Source: Lindgomyces ingoldianus
Lineage: Eukaryota; Ascomycota; Dothideomycetes; Pleosporales; Lindgomycetaceae
NCBI RefSeq assembly: GCF_010093535.1
Contig: NW_022985187.1
Location: forward strand, 602,051 to 666,050
Reading direction: 5' to 3'
DNA: 64,000 nucleotides
The translations under genes were made by a program, and so were the position numbers. Under the pieces are notes generated by a model, which was given only the letters and a program-made list of their open reading frames with translations, made no database searches and was not told the origin of the DNA. Shown one piece after another: positions 21,483-32,049 of this stretch (within the stretch, counting starts at the first letter, position 1; each line of letters starts with the position of its first letter).

Positions 21483-22582
21483 ACGTACTTCACGGGCGAG
21501 TTGCTCACACACCTGAGTCGCTCACTTTTGCCAAGACCCCACTAAACCACCCTTCCTACACTAATGCATTCCCCACAACACTACTTAGACGCGCTAAAAG
21601 AATGTTAGATACAGCTTACGCTCTAAGCTTTTAAATAAGACATAAAACTTTTAAAAAAATGTGCTATAGCTATGTATAAAGTTCTATAAAAAATAATAAA
21701 TAACTATAGCACTAGATAACCTTTACAAGCTAATTCTACAGCTAAATTATAAAGGCTAGGTAATAAAAAAAAGCAGGTAATTATTAAAACTATACTTAAG
21801 CTATATGCGCAAGGAATTTCCCCTTAGATAGCATTTATAGCTAATATAGCTAATTCTTTACGCGCTAAGTGTAATCTAGGCTATGTTTGCATAAACTAGC
21901 CTAGTATGTTTGTGAAGTGTTATTTAGAGCTTAAAGTAACATTTAAGCGTAAGTATAACTATAAAAGAGCTCTCTACAAGAGTTCTAGGGTAATTTAGAG
22001 CAGGTTTAGCCTTGTAGAGAATATTAAAGCTAAGTATAGCATCTAAGATAATAACACGTACAACTTTAGTAAAATAAGGTTTATAATTAGCTAAATATCT
22101 TTTAACTATACTTACGCTTAAAACTTTACTTTAAGCTCTAAATAACACCTTATAAACATACTAGGCTAGTTTATGTAAACATAGCCTAGATTACACTTAG
22201 CGCGCAAAGAATTAGCTATATTAGCTATAAATGCTATCTAAGAGGAAATTCCTCGCGCATATAGCTTAAGTATAGTCTTAATAATTACCTGCTTTTTTTT
22301 ATTGCCTAGCCTTTATAATTTAGCTGTAGAATTAGCTTGTAAAGGTTATCTAGCGCTATAGTTATTTATTATCTTTTATAGAACCTTGCATATAGCTATA
22401 GCATATTTTTTTAAGAGTTTTATGTCTTATTTAAAAGCTTAGAGTGTAAGCTGTATCTAATGTTCTTTTAGCGCGTCTAAGTAGTGTTGTGGGGAATGCA
22501 TTAGTGTAGGAAGGGTGGTTTAGTAGGGTCTTAGCAAAAGTAAGCAACTCAGGTGTGTGAGCAACTCGCCTGTGAAGTACGT
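21483..22582. mobile_element. Fold-back pogo-like derivative (family A), 1100 bp, intact
   Basis: Family A terminal repeats (ACGTACTTCAC, then paired GTTGCTCAC/GTCGCTCAC-type units) with TA duplications at 21481-21482 and 22583-22584. The left arm, from 21483 to about 21966, and the right arm, from about 22104 to 22582, are inverted copies of the transposase 5' half, separated by about 140 bp. That spacer extends the left-arm transposase frame to the YNF motif region. It is the same structure as 2007-4976 but less mutated at the ends. Without a transposase core it is a non-autonomous element, and the RNA or single strand would form a long hairpin. Confidence 0.85.
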
Positions 22583-22584
22583 TA

Positions 22585-23249
22585 GTGGATTTTCCGCCGG
22601 CTAAGATATCATAAGCTCTCTTGCAATAAAATGTCCGTCAAGTTTGTATGCAGTCCTCAGCGATTTCCATTTTGGCACCAGCAAATTTGTGAATGGAGCG
22701 ATGGTACTCAGGGAATTGGTTCAGGAGCATGAATCATTCATCGACCCCACATTAATGAGTAAGCAACTTCATAATCCATGTAGGGTCATGTTAGGTGGAC
22801 ATGAGTACAAAAAATGAAGAACATCGCTAGTGCAAACTAAATCGGTCAAGAGTACTCTTCTAAGAACTACCCTTGCATTGCCTCGTAAAGACTCACCTAT
22901 CAAGGTCGATTGAGCCCTCGTACTATGCCTCCAGCTTAGTCGTCAGCGTGGAGAGAATGAGGAAGCTGCATGCGTCTTATCTATTCACATGCCGGTGAAG
23001 GAGGAAATAAGATTCGTCAAGCCTCCAAGTATTCTTCGCACTCGTGAAAAGGAGATGTAAGAAGTTCATGCATACCTTCAAAGACGCTCCGAGCTACCTT
23101 TTGCGTAAATTAGTCATCGCTTGAATTTTCATGCCATGGCATTTATTCCTAGATCATGACTCCGACGACCCACTTTTCGTACTTCATTACAACAGAGTCT
23201 TGTGTCTTTCGGCTTTGTAAAGATTTTACCACTTCCTCTGTGTTTAAAC
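22585..23249 (+). other. Intergenic; possible decayed exon at about 22660-22800
   Basis: The plus frame from about 22656 reads VLSDFHFGTSKFVNGAMVLR and stays open for over 45 codons without an ATG at its start or a clear partner exon. It looks protein-like but no family was recognised. It could be a fragment of a gene broken by the transposon at 21483-22582, or chance. The rest is upstream sequence of the acetyltransferase gene. Confidence 0.25.
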
Positions 23250-24290
23250 ATGTCCCTCAAAGTCTTCGAGCATCCAGCAAGCTCGTCACAACTCCAGAGA
23301 GCTTTCAAACAATCCCTGCCACACAGTATCAGCCTCATGTATCGAACTCAGCATGAGAACCGCACCTCGGACGCGCACATCTTGGCCACTTTCCCTCCCG
23401 ATGCAGACATACCGCACTGTTGGGCTGCTGCATACTACGACCGATCGATGCGACCAGAGACCGAACTCTGGGTATTTGCTAGCGGGGAGATTCCTGGTCA
23501 TTCCTCACGAGACATCACTCAATTCTGTCCGACATGCAGAACCGCCCTTCTTTCGATGATCGAATACATGGGGAAGCTTCCTGTTCCTCCATTGCATCCA
23601 GACAATGAGACTGCGGTAGAGCAAGCCAAACTGCACGAAAAGCAGTATCCGGAGTTGGGGAAAGACGTCAGATATCCAGTTTCCCCCGGCTCTTACCTTC
23701 GCCATCTCCTTCTCCCGTCTATTGTCACTCTTGGGGCAGTCCACCACCAAGTCATGCAGTTATTTCTGGAGGCAGGTCTTGTACGGGAGGATTTTCCCGG
23801 ACCCGAGGCGGCTCTGAATAAGTTTCTATTCAAATTTTCAGCCTTACCTCAAACTAAGGAGCTTCCAGCAGGATTACGATGGGGGGAAGTGAGAAGACAA
23901 GATATCGCAATCGTACAATCACGAACAGCAATACCACGTGCTACTCGAACGTTGATGTCACTGAAAAATGTAGGGGTGTTTGATGAAGAAACTGACAAAG
24001 CCGTTGCGTGGGCGTTCCTAGGACTAGATGGCTCACTAACTGCATTACATGTGGAGCCTGGGTACCGTGGGAAAGGAATTGCAAAGGCAGTGGCTACGAG
24101 AATGTTTAAGAGGCACGCGCCTGGGCTTGCGGAAGATGGAGAAGGCATGGCATGGGCTCACGCAGATGTATACGTCGGCAATACGCAAAGTGAGGCTGTT
24201 TGCAGAAGTTTAGGCGGGGAAGATTCGTGGAAAATCTTCTGGGTTAGAATTGATGTTGCGACAGTGGAAGGCTTGACCACATGTTTATAA
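23250..24290 (+). CDS. GNAT-family N-acetyltransferase (FR47-like), 346 aa
   Basis: A single-exon protein. The C-terminal part holds the GNAT acetyl-CoA-binding motif A, LHVEPGYRGKGIAKAVATRM (about residues 268-287, with the R-G-K-G-I-A pyrophosphate loop). A beta strand (AVAWAFLGLDGSLTAL) precedes it and an AHADVYVGNTQSEAVCRSLG helix-loop follows it, as in glycine N-acyltransferase/FR47-like fungal proteins. The N-terminal 230 residues form a less conserved cap. The start at 23250 (MSLKVFEHP) is preferred over an in-frame ATG 48 bases upstream, because family members begin near this sequence. The substrate is unknown. It is the first gene of the housekeeping island and is convergent with the P0 gene. 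Confidence 0.8.
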   Translation: MSLKVFEHPASSSQLQRAFKQSLPHSISLMYRTQHENRTSDAHILATFPPDADIPHCWAAAYYDRSMRPETELWVFASGEIPGHSSRDITQFCPTCRTALLSMIEYMGKLPVPPLHPDNETAVEQAKLHEKQYPELGKDVRYPVSPGSYLRHLLLPSIVTLGAVHHQVMQLFLEAGLVREDFPGPEAALNKFLFKFSALPQTKELPAGLRWGEVRRQDIAIVQSRTAIPRATRTLMSLKNVGVFDEETDKAVAWAFLGLDGSLTALHVEPGYRGKGIAKAVATRMFKRHAPGLAEDGEGMAWAHADVYVGNTQSEAVCRSLGGEDSWKIFWVRIDVATVEGLTTCL

Positions 24291-24730
24291 GCTGGACCTT
24301 GACGAACCGGTAAACAAAAGCTCAATTGAACGCCGGGGCTTCGGACATTTATACAGAATGATAAATACCTGGTAGGACGAGTTAGCTTCATGAATTGTAG
24401 TAGGTCTTAAACCATGCTGAAGCTGGACAGTGCATGCGCTCATTAAAAAATTAGAGTGTTGTTGCGTTTTTGATCCTCATCGAGAGGTTCTAGGTGTTAA
24501 AAAATATATAATCATAGCACGAGGGAGGTAGTAGTTGTCATCTTACCTGTCTAATACCAAGGGTTGCGGACTTCGACACAAGCATCACGACCAAAATCCA
24601 CCTTGTTTCTAGAGGTTTCGAGCATTTCATATTATTGTTAGTTGTCCTATATCGTCAAAGCATGACCCGAACGTAGTGACCAACCAATAATGCAGACTGT
24701 TGCGCCATGCAGGAGATTCCGGTTGAGCAC
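24291..24730. other. Convergent intergenic region
   Basis: 3' flanks of the acetyltransferase (plus) and P0 (minus) genes. No RNA gene or further ORF was recognised. Confidence 0.4.
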
Positions 24731-25885
24731 CTAGTCAAACAGGCCGAAACCCATGTCCTCATCTTCTGACTCTTCTGGTTCCTCCTCCTTCTCGGCCTCC
24801 TTCGCAGCTGGAGCATCGCCTCCACCGCCACCGGTGGTAACTGGAGCAGCGGACTCGTATTTGTCAGGGTTAGCAATGCGGTCTTTGAGCTCCTCGATCT
24901 CCTCCCAGTCATAGTCAGTTTCGATGGCAATGGCGAGCACCTTCTTGTATGAATTGACGACAGAATGGATGACGGATGGGAGAGTCGGATAGCCGACTGC
25001 CAGGGAGACACTGGCAATCGTCGTGATAGCTGAAGAGAAGGCCTTGAGAAGCTGGGACTCTTCGATATCAAGAACGTCGGATGCGAACGTCTGTCCATCA
25101 TCATAAATCTGAGCTATACCCATTCCGTAGGTGAAGGGACTGTCTACGAGTCAATAAGCCCCAATGATTGCAGGACACCCTGACTACGCACCTAATGTTC
25201 AACATGTTGAGAAGCGTGGCTTCAGAAGCACCAACCTTGGTGCCAGCCTCGACGAGCTTCAGATCGGTGGTAATTTCAATAGTACCACGGGCAATCTTCG
25301 TCGGGACACCAAGGGCCTGGAAGAAAGAGGTCTTACCAGGTTCCATCCCGCTATGCCTATTATCAGCAACCGATCCATATATAGGCTCAAGAGCAGTTCT
25401 CACGTGTTTCCAGCTGGAATGTAGACATCTCCTGGAGCGACGGCACCAGCACGAGCAGGGGCAGCGACACGGTTGGAGAGGATCTTGTCACGGGTCTCCT
25501 TGAGATCGGCGTTGGTGAAGACAAAGCCAACATTGCCTGAAGCCCCGTAAGCATTACGCCTAAAACGCATGCGGCAGGGTGGACGTACCCTTGACGTGAG
25601 GCAGAAGACGCTCGTATTCTGGGAAGTCGCCGATGAACCCCTTCAAGGCGCGACGGACCATGGTGTTCTTGCCCATGAGAACGACACCCTCTCCACGGAG
25701 GGACTGTCGAATTTCGTGCATCTGCTGCGAGGAGACATTGTCCACCTGGACAATGAAGATGCTCCTGTTGCAAAATGTTAGTCACCGGCTTCCGCAGAGC
25801 TGATTTGGGTTTCGTACTTGTACTCCTCGAGGAGGTTCTTGAGCTTATCAAAGTAAGCGGCCTTGTTATCAGATTTGCCCCCCAT
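24731..25885 (-). CDS. rpp0: 60S acidic ribosomal protein P0 (uL10), 314 aa
   Basis: Base of the ribosomal stalk: it binds 28S rRNA, holds P1/P2 dimers and helps recruit elongation factors. Five exons (minus strand): 25885-25818, 25764-25589, 25536-25404, 25350-25192, 25139-24731, all GT-AG. They join to 945 nt. The product begins [20 protein letters not shown], carries the L10 domain ([28 protein letters not shown], residues about 27-65), then [20 protein letters not shown], the [10 protein letters not shown] segment at the fourth splice junction, an alanine/glycine hinge, and the acidic tail [11 protein letters not shown] shared by all P proteins. The length is typical (about 312). It is head-to-head with trm82, only 209 bases apart. 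Confidence 0.96.
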
Positions 25886-26094
25886 TTCTTCGTGGTTGAG
25901 AAAATAGGATATTTAAGGACTTATTCGACGGTGGAGTTGTTGGGAGGAATTGGGTCTCGAGTGAAGTTGTGAAATTTCTGTGTGAGCACGGGCCATATTT
26001 AAAGTGAAGCGAACCCCGCTAGTGCGAATTTGGCGATGTATATTTGACCTGAGAACTTCGACCGTAACATCTGCGAAAAACTACCAGCAACACG
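25886..26094. promoter_or_regulatory. Divergent promoter between P0 and trm82
   Basis: Only 209 bases separate the two start codons, so both promoters and 5' leaders must lie here. This would couple a highly expressed ribosomal gene to a tRNA-modification gene. No specific site was assigned. Confidence 0.6.
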
Positions 26095-27861
26095 ATGGCT
26101 CTTCCATATCAATATATTCAAGCACGTAATAGCTTCGTAGGTGGTGATGCTACAGAGTGGACTCTACTTGGCGCTTGTGGATCAAGGCTTGTCGCCCAGT
26201 CATCTAGCGGAGCTACTTCATTGTGGCCAGTGGAAGACGATGAACTGAGTGTATGTATTCTCTACTTGTGAGATGAGTGTGGGTAATTTTATGAATTTTA
26301 TCTCTGGAACTAATAAAATGTTAGAGAAACAGAGTGGACGATGAAGCCCAAGAACCCCCAGGAAAAAGGGTAAAATTATCACCGCCTCCTCAACCTCGGC
26401 CAAATTTTTGCTGCCTTTCTTTGTCCAATAACAAGCAGTATCTCGTTGCAGCAACTGCAGAAGACAGGTGCATTCGCGTGTTCCAAATTGAGCTAGACTG
26501 CTGCCTAACAGAGTTGAGCCAGAGGTGAGCCTTTTCATTAACAAATATCAATTCATACCACTTCTCACGACCTCTCCAGATGCATGGCAAGGCGCCTATG
26601 TGCAATTACCCTCACTCCAGATGACTCCATAATTCTCTGTGCAGATAAGTTCGGGGACGTTTACGCCATTCCTTTACTACCATCCCCAGATGATGAAGGG
26701 AGTGGGACCTCAGCCCGTAGGCATGGCGAAACTGCTCCGAAGCAGTTTGTTCCGTCGGCTAGTCTGCTCACAGTCCACTCCGGAAGAAATCGAAAAGTGT
26801 TGGAAGAGCAGATTAAGCAATCGGGTAAAGGTCAGAAGAAAACAAAAGAAACAATGAAGTTCAAACATGAGCTGCTGCTGGGCCATGTGTCGATGCTCAC
26901 AGACATTGTATACGCTACGATCGATCCAGGAACGAAGAATGAGAGACCCCACGGCTACATTATAACAGCAGATCGAGATGAACACATACGCATCTCACGA
27001 GGACCACCGCAAGCTCATATCATAGAAGGGTTCTGCCAAGGACATGAGGAGTTTGTCAGCAGACTGTGTCTGACGACATCTGGACTGCTCGTATCTGGAG
27101 GAGGGGACACCTGTCTGCTTGTTTGGGACTGGCTGCATTCCCGGTTGGTAGATAGGCTCTGCATTCGAGATACCGTCCTATTCTTTTTGAAGGCAGATTC
27201 AGAGCTGGCATCAAGATTGTCAGAGGAGTCGGGCTTGAAAATCGCTGTCTGCGGTATATGGAGCGTGCCTCGCTGTCAACCTGAGGTATCAACACTAGCT
27301 TACAATGATGTAACGCGACATGCTGATGACATACAGAGAGAGGTGATCCTAGTGGCTTGTGAGGGAATCCCCGCGCTCTTCAGATTTGGAATCCAGGGCA
27401 CGCAAGGTGCCTCAAAAATAGGCGAGATCATACCACTGAGTGGTAATGCACTAGATGTAGCGTTCATATGTCCACCTACAGGCGCATGCACCGCAGTGGT
27501 CTCGGTGGACAATTTGCATAAGCCAGGCTCCACGACAGAGACCCGTGAACATGAGGTAAGCAATCTTGGGGAGGATCCAATGACGCTAGAAGCTAATAAG
27601 GCTGGGTAGGGTCCATTCCGGCTGCAGTACTTCTCATACCAAGATGGTGAATGGAGGGAGGACAGGACGTTCGAACGCAAACTGGAATGGTTCAGTAGTC
27701 GAGCGCTGGTCGAAAAGGCTAGCAGTGCAGCCGGTCAGGACGCACGGTCTGACAGCACAGGTGAGACCGCGAGGGCGAGACTGGCAGTCGATGAGAAAGC
27801 AGTCCGAGACATGCTGTACGGCATGGAGAATCTGAGGAAGCGGCCAGGCTCCGAGGACTAG
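26095..27861 (+). CDS. trm82: tRNA (guanine-N7)-methyltransferase non-catalytic subunit Trm82, 527 aa
   Basis: WD40 partner of the Trm8 methyltransferase, which makes m7G46 in tRNA. Exons: 26095-26250, 26325-26524, 26580-27555, 27610-27861 (1584 nt). It starts MALPYQYIQAR and then has a basic linker PPGKRVKLSPPP (about residue 60). WD blades include ADKFGDVYAIPLL and the signature HGYIITADRDEHIRISRG plus GHEEFVSRLCL and SGGGDTCLLVWDW, which are highly conserved in Trm82/WDR4. The charged C-terminal tail encoded by exon 4 (FERKLEWFSSRALVEKA) is also usual in filamentous fungi. A KKTKETMKFKHELLLGHVS segment links blades. Identification rests on these motifs; WD40 repeats alone would not be specific. 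Confidence 0.88.
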
Positions 27862-28637
27862 GTAGCTTTGCCGCAACAATTGGCGGCGGGGTGACAAGAG
27901 GCGTCCCTGGAGCAGGGGGCGTGTTGCGGTTCTCTGGAATCCGGTAAAAGCGTGCAGGAAAAGAACAAACCAATGTGGTCCCCGAGGCAAAAGCGTCGAA
28001 ATTGGGCGATGGAGCGCGGCGATGGGTCAGGAATTGTCTGTGCTGCGGGTCTGGGTCGGAGGGTTGCTAATCAATAGTGGAGGTGCCAGCAATTTGGCCT
28101 TCGCGAATGTGCGTTGCCGATGGCTGTTGGCGGGCGCAAACCCTTCCATAAGCCCCAGCATCGCCTTTTTGAAATCAAAGAAATTAGCAAGCAGCCCAAT
28201 AACACCCGCCCACTCCCCTCTCCTCTGCTCTTACCCACACGCCCGGCACGCAGACGACCTGACATCCATTGCATCCCCGAACCTCGACCTCACCATCGCC
28301 GAGCATAGCCAACTGCCCGTCTGTTCGCATCAGCTTCCAGTGCCTTCTCCCCCAGTAGCACTCTTCTTATACGCTTCTCCACTGTAGCGAAACGGGCTCC
28401 GCATAGCAGCTCAGAAATCAGCACACACGACCACCAACTCTCCGCCCACCGACGACGCCTGCACCCACCGCCAAGCTGTTCTCTTCGACGTTCCGCCGGG
28501 CCTCGTCTTCGCGGTTTCTCTCTGCGTTTGCACTCCCAATCGCCGCCGCGGCTTCGTCCCCTCAGCGAACACCGCCTGCCGCGGGGCTCTCGACCTTTCC
28601 GAGCGCGCCCTCGTCGCCCAGATCGGGTTCGCGGAAG
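27862..28637. other. trm82 3' flank and thioredoxin reductase promoter
   Basis: 776 bases without a supported gene. C-rich sequence at about 28190-28640 is probably the promoter and 5' leader of the thioredoxin reductase gene. Open frames here are composition effects. Confidence 0.4.
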
Positions 28638-30034
28638 ATGCATTCCAGAGTAGTCAGTAAGTTCTCCCAGGGTCTGCGCTTGTGGGGCAATGCTAACATC
28701 GCGGGAAGTCATTGGGTAAGTCTCCGACGCGTCGCCAGCTTCAAGCTTATCGAGATGCGCCACATCTGATAGCACGTCATAATAGGATGCTAACAATCTG
28801 CGCAGCTCGGGGCCAGCAGGCCACACCGCAGCGATATATGCGGCCCGCGCCGACTTGAAGCGTAAGTCTAGCCTGAAATTTAAGTTGTGTGAAGGGTATT
28901 AAAAATTGTGCAGCGGTCATGTACGAGGGCTTTCTCGCTCTCGGCATCGCAGCCGGTGGGCAATTAACCACAACCGATGAAGTCGAAAACTTCCCTGGAT
29001 TCTCGAAGATCCAGGGGCAAAAATTAATGGCAAGTATTTACTATCTGGTCCGATGCTGTTACGTCCTCTGACTTGTCACCTCTAGGAGCAAATGCGCGAC
29101 CAGTCCGAAGCTTGTGGTACCGAGATCATCTCCCAGACTGTCGCCAAAGTCGACCTGAAGTCCCGCCCTTTCAAGTACTGGCTGCACCCTATGGGCGACG
29201 ACGACGAAATTGAGCCAGAAACACACACTGCCGACTCCCTAATTATTGCGACGGGGGCGAAGGCACGGAGGTTGGATTTGCCGGGAGAGGACAAATACTG
29301 GGGTAATGGCGTCTCAGCCTGTGCAGTCTGCGATGGTTCTCTGCCAATGTTTAGAGATCAGCCGCTAGTAGTTATTGGCGGAGGAGATTCCGCAGTCGAG
29401 GAGGCGCTATATCTCACCAAGAAGGCGAAGAAGGTTACCGTGTTGGTACGGAGAGACAAACTCCGAGCGAGCAGGACGAACGCGCGGCGATTGACGACGC
29501 ACCCGAAAATCGAAATCATGTACAATACGAACGCTACCGAAATCAAGGGCGACGAGAAAAAGAACGGGCTCATGACTCATTTGGTCATCAAGAATAATGT
29601 CACGAAAGAGGAGCAGACGATTGAGGCTCGAGGGCTATTTTACGCTGTTGGCCACGATCCTGCAACTGCGCTCTTCAAAGACCAGCTGGATATGGATGAG
29701 GACGGCTATCTCATTACTACGCCAGGCAGGGGTTTGACGAGCGTCGAAGGCGTTTTTGCCGCTGGAGACGTTCAGGATAAGCGATATCGGCAGGCTGTCA
29801 CCAGCGCAGGTGAGTGCAGCCTTCTTTGTCTCTTCGATTGTTAAAATGGTGCGGCTACATGCAGATACTGACCTTGTACAAATAGGCTCCGGTTGTGTCG
29901 CAGCTCTTGAGGCCGAGAAATGGCTAGCGGACCAGGATGACAATGTGCAAAACGAGCTCGAAGTAGAGAACCAGACGGAAAAGTCCCAGGTCAATGGAGT
30001 TGTTCCCGAATACCGCTCAAACCCGCTCCTATGA
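28638..30034 (+). CDS. trr1: Thioredoxin reductase (NADPH), 356 aa
   Basis: Low-molecular-weight FAD flavoprotein that reduces thioredoxin with NADPH, in the cytosol. Exons: 28638-28656, 28709-28715, 28806-28861, 28914-29029, 29086-29809, 29886-30034 (1071 nt). The joined start reads [20 protein letters not shown], the FAD-binding GxGxxG. CAVC at about residues 145-148 is the redox-active disulphide. [13 protein letters not shown] and [11 protein letters not shown] form the NADPH site, and [20 protein letters not shown] is the C-terminal FAD motif. Exon 2 is only 7 bases, and intron 4 starts with GC (ATG|gcaagt). Both are forced by conservation across the junctions. The C-terminal extension after EAEKWL is acidic and variable. 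No mitochondrial presequence is seen. Confidence 0.95.
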
Positions 30035-30792
30035 GCATCTTTCCGATATTGCCAACACCTGCATCTAAGCGCCCGCGCTTCAACGCCGCATTAAAAGTCC
30101 ACTCCTCCTACCTCACTCAAATTACCTTGATGAATTTCTCCTTTTTCTTTGGCATTGGCCCAGGCTTTCTATGCATACCTTTAGCGGTCTCTTTCAAGTC
30201 ACAAATGGGGCTCTCCCCTGCTGGCTTTAGCATCGAGTTTTTTGGTTTTTCTCTTCGGTAAATCTTCTGTGAATAGCCTTTACCAACCGCCAGTAGAGGC
30301 AAGATAGACCAGGATTAGTCGGATTACTGTGTGAAGGGGCTATTTTTGGTTTCGTTATGGCTGGAGCCTGGTTTGTTGGCTCGCCGCATTGGCATGATAG
30401 ACTCGAGCTTAGGGTTTTGGTAGAGAGGAATGATTCGGGGGATTATATACGAGCGATAATTGAGAGACGAAGAGGTCGAAGATGGTTTTGAAAGTGCTTG
30501 TCATTGGTGTGTCGACGTGAATCATGACGCTAACTATACAAGGACTGATAATTGGACCGAGCACAACTAGAACTAGTGGTTTGTCTTACAAGATGCTACA
30601 TCGGACTATATGCATATCGGAAGTGGGTGACAGCTTTCTCCTCCCAACGCGAACCAGATGAGCACCATACATAGAATGCGCAGGAGCCCATAAGCCTAAT
30701 AGTTGTTTATAAAACGAATTCGGCTGACTTCTTTCGTAATGGGTGGTATCTGCAAGATACAAAGCGTCTGAGTTGATGAGAAACAACACAGA
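30035..30792. other. Convergent intergenic region
   Basis: 758 bases between the 3' ends of thioredoxin reductase and a minus-strand gene. Short open frames only; nothing recognised. Confidence 0.4.
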
Positions 30793-31532
30793 TCAAGAAT
30801 TCAGTAGGTTAAGCGCACTCTCAAAGGCCTTGACCACGTTGATATCTGGGGGCCATCAGTTGTTTGCCATGAACAGGCAAAGCCGAAAGAATACAGACAG
30901 TGGTTTCTTGTTTTCTCCAGATGTTCTTCTGAACTCTGGACATGCGTCATGCGAGTTCGTAACCTAGGTTTGGTATCAGTAGATGACGATAGACACGGAT
31001 CAGAGGAAAATACCGGTGGTACGTTCGATCAGTCTCATGAGCGTGGCCAGATTCCACCCATACGCGGAAGAACTGTTCCCACATCAGCCATGACAATCCG
31101 TGTTAACATGGATGGCTTGGAGAGCAATACATCCATAAGTTCCCCGTATTCCTTTAGGAGGTCTTCCTCGTGCTGCTGGCATTGCCTCATCTCATGATGA
31201 TAACGCACTGCAAGATCCTCCCAGTCAAAATCGACAATCTGGTTTGCTGGGTCGCACTGCTCTTCTAAGTCTTCCTCGTTCTCGATGGCCGGCTTGTCGT
31301 TCGCATCGGCGTTTTTGCGCTGCCCGCTAGTGGGACGCATTGTTTCTACCGAGCCAGCTCGACTGTGCGTTTTTGAGTCTTCCTCTTGATGATCAATAAA
31401 GTGTTCATTTGCTAGGCCCTGGTTATTGTCCATCATGTTAAATGGCGGGTTGTTCGTGCCAACAAATGGAGGTGAAGATGGCATATAAAACTTTGCTTGT
31501 GTGGGCAGTGACGACTCAGATTCGTTGGACAT
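30793..31532 (-). CDS. Conserved-looking hypothetical protein, 192 aa
   Basis: No named family is recognised. Four exons join cleanly on the minus strand: 31532-31131, 31072-31014, 30963-30899, 30845-30793 (579 nt). The N-terminal half is Ser/Pro-rich and disordered, with a charged stretch (ENEEDLEEQCDPANQ). The second half is a compact helical region: VDFDWEDLAVRYHHEM, then HEEDLLKEYGELMD, FFRVWVESGHAHETDRTYHR, LRTRMTHVQSSEEHLEKTR and NVVKAFESALNLLNS. All three junctions restore this helix pattern, which supports the model. The first ATG in the frame is at 31532. A function cannot be inferred. It is divergent from atg14. Confidence 0.7.
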
Positions 31533-32049
31533 GGGCAAGTGGAATTCTTGTTGTCGGGGTCAGTCCTTTGCGTAAGCCTGCAATTCACGGCCCCGTCTTT
31601 GCTATTTCACGGCCTCATTTGGTGAACGACCTTACGTTGATGAATCATGGGTTCAGGAAGTTGGGGACAAGAATCACGTGGGAGGCGCTCAGCGCCATTC
31701 CCGACATCGGTCGACTGGGAAGTGCGTCACAAGTCCCGTGCTTGGATGCCTGACTCGCGCCTTCAATCACTGCCTGCACAAGTACCTTCTGACCGCTTAT
31801 ATAGATGCCACACCCTCTCACTCCGTTTCTCTATACTACCGTGAGTCGCGTTTGCCTCGTCAAGCATGACGTGAACACTACCACCACTATTTTCATTCAG
31901 TTCCCTTCCACCTGGCTTTCCGATGGAGTCTTAAATACCCGCTTAACCCCAACCTCCGAACCTAATACTCACCATGGTCCTTCACCACAGACATCCACAC
32001 CTTACACCACCTTTTGGACCTTTAGACGACATTACTTAACACCGTCACA
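31533..32049. promoter_or_regulatory. Divergent upstream region of the small protein and atg14
   Basis: 517 bases between two divergent start codons. Pyrimidine-rich sequence at 31800-32040 precedes atg14. No specific site was assigned. Confidence 0.4.
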
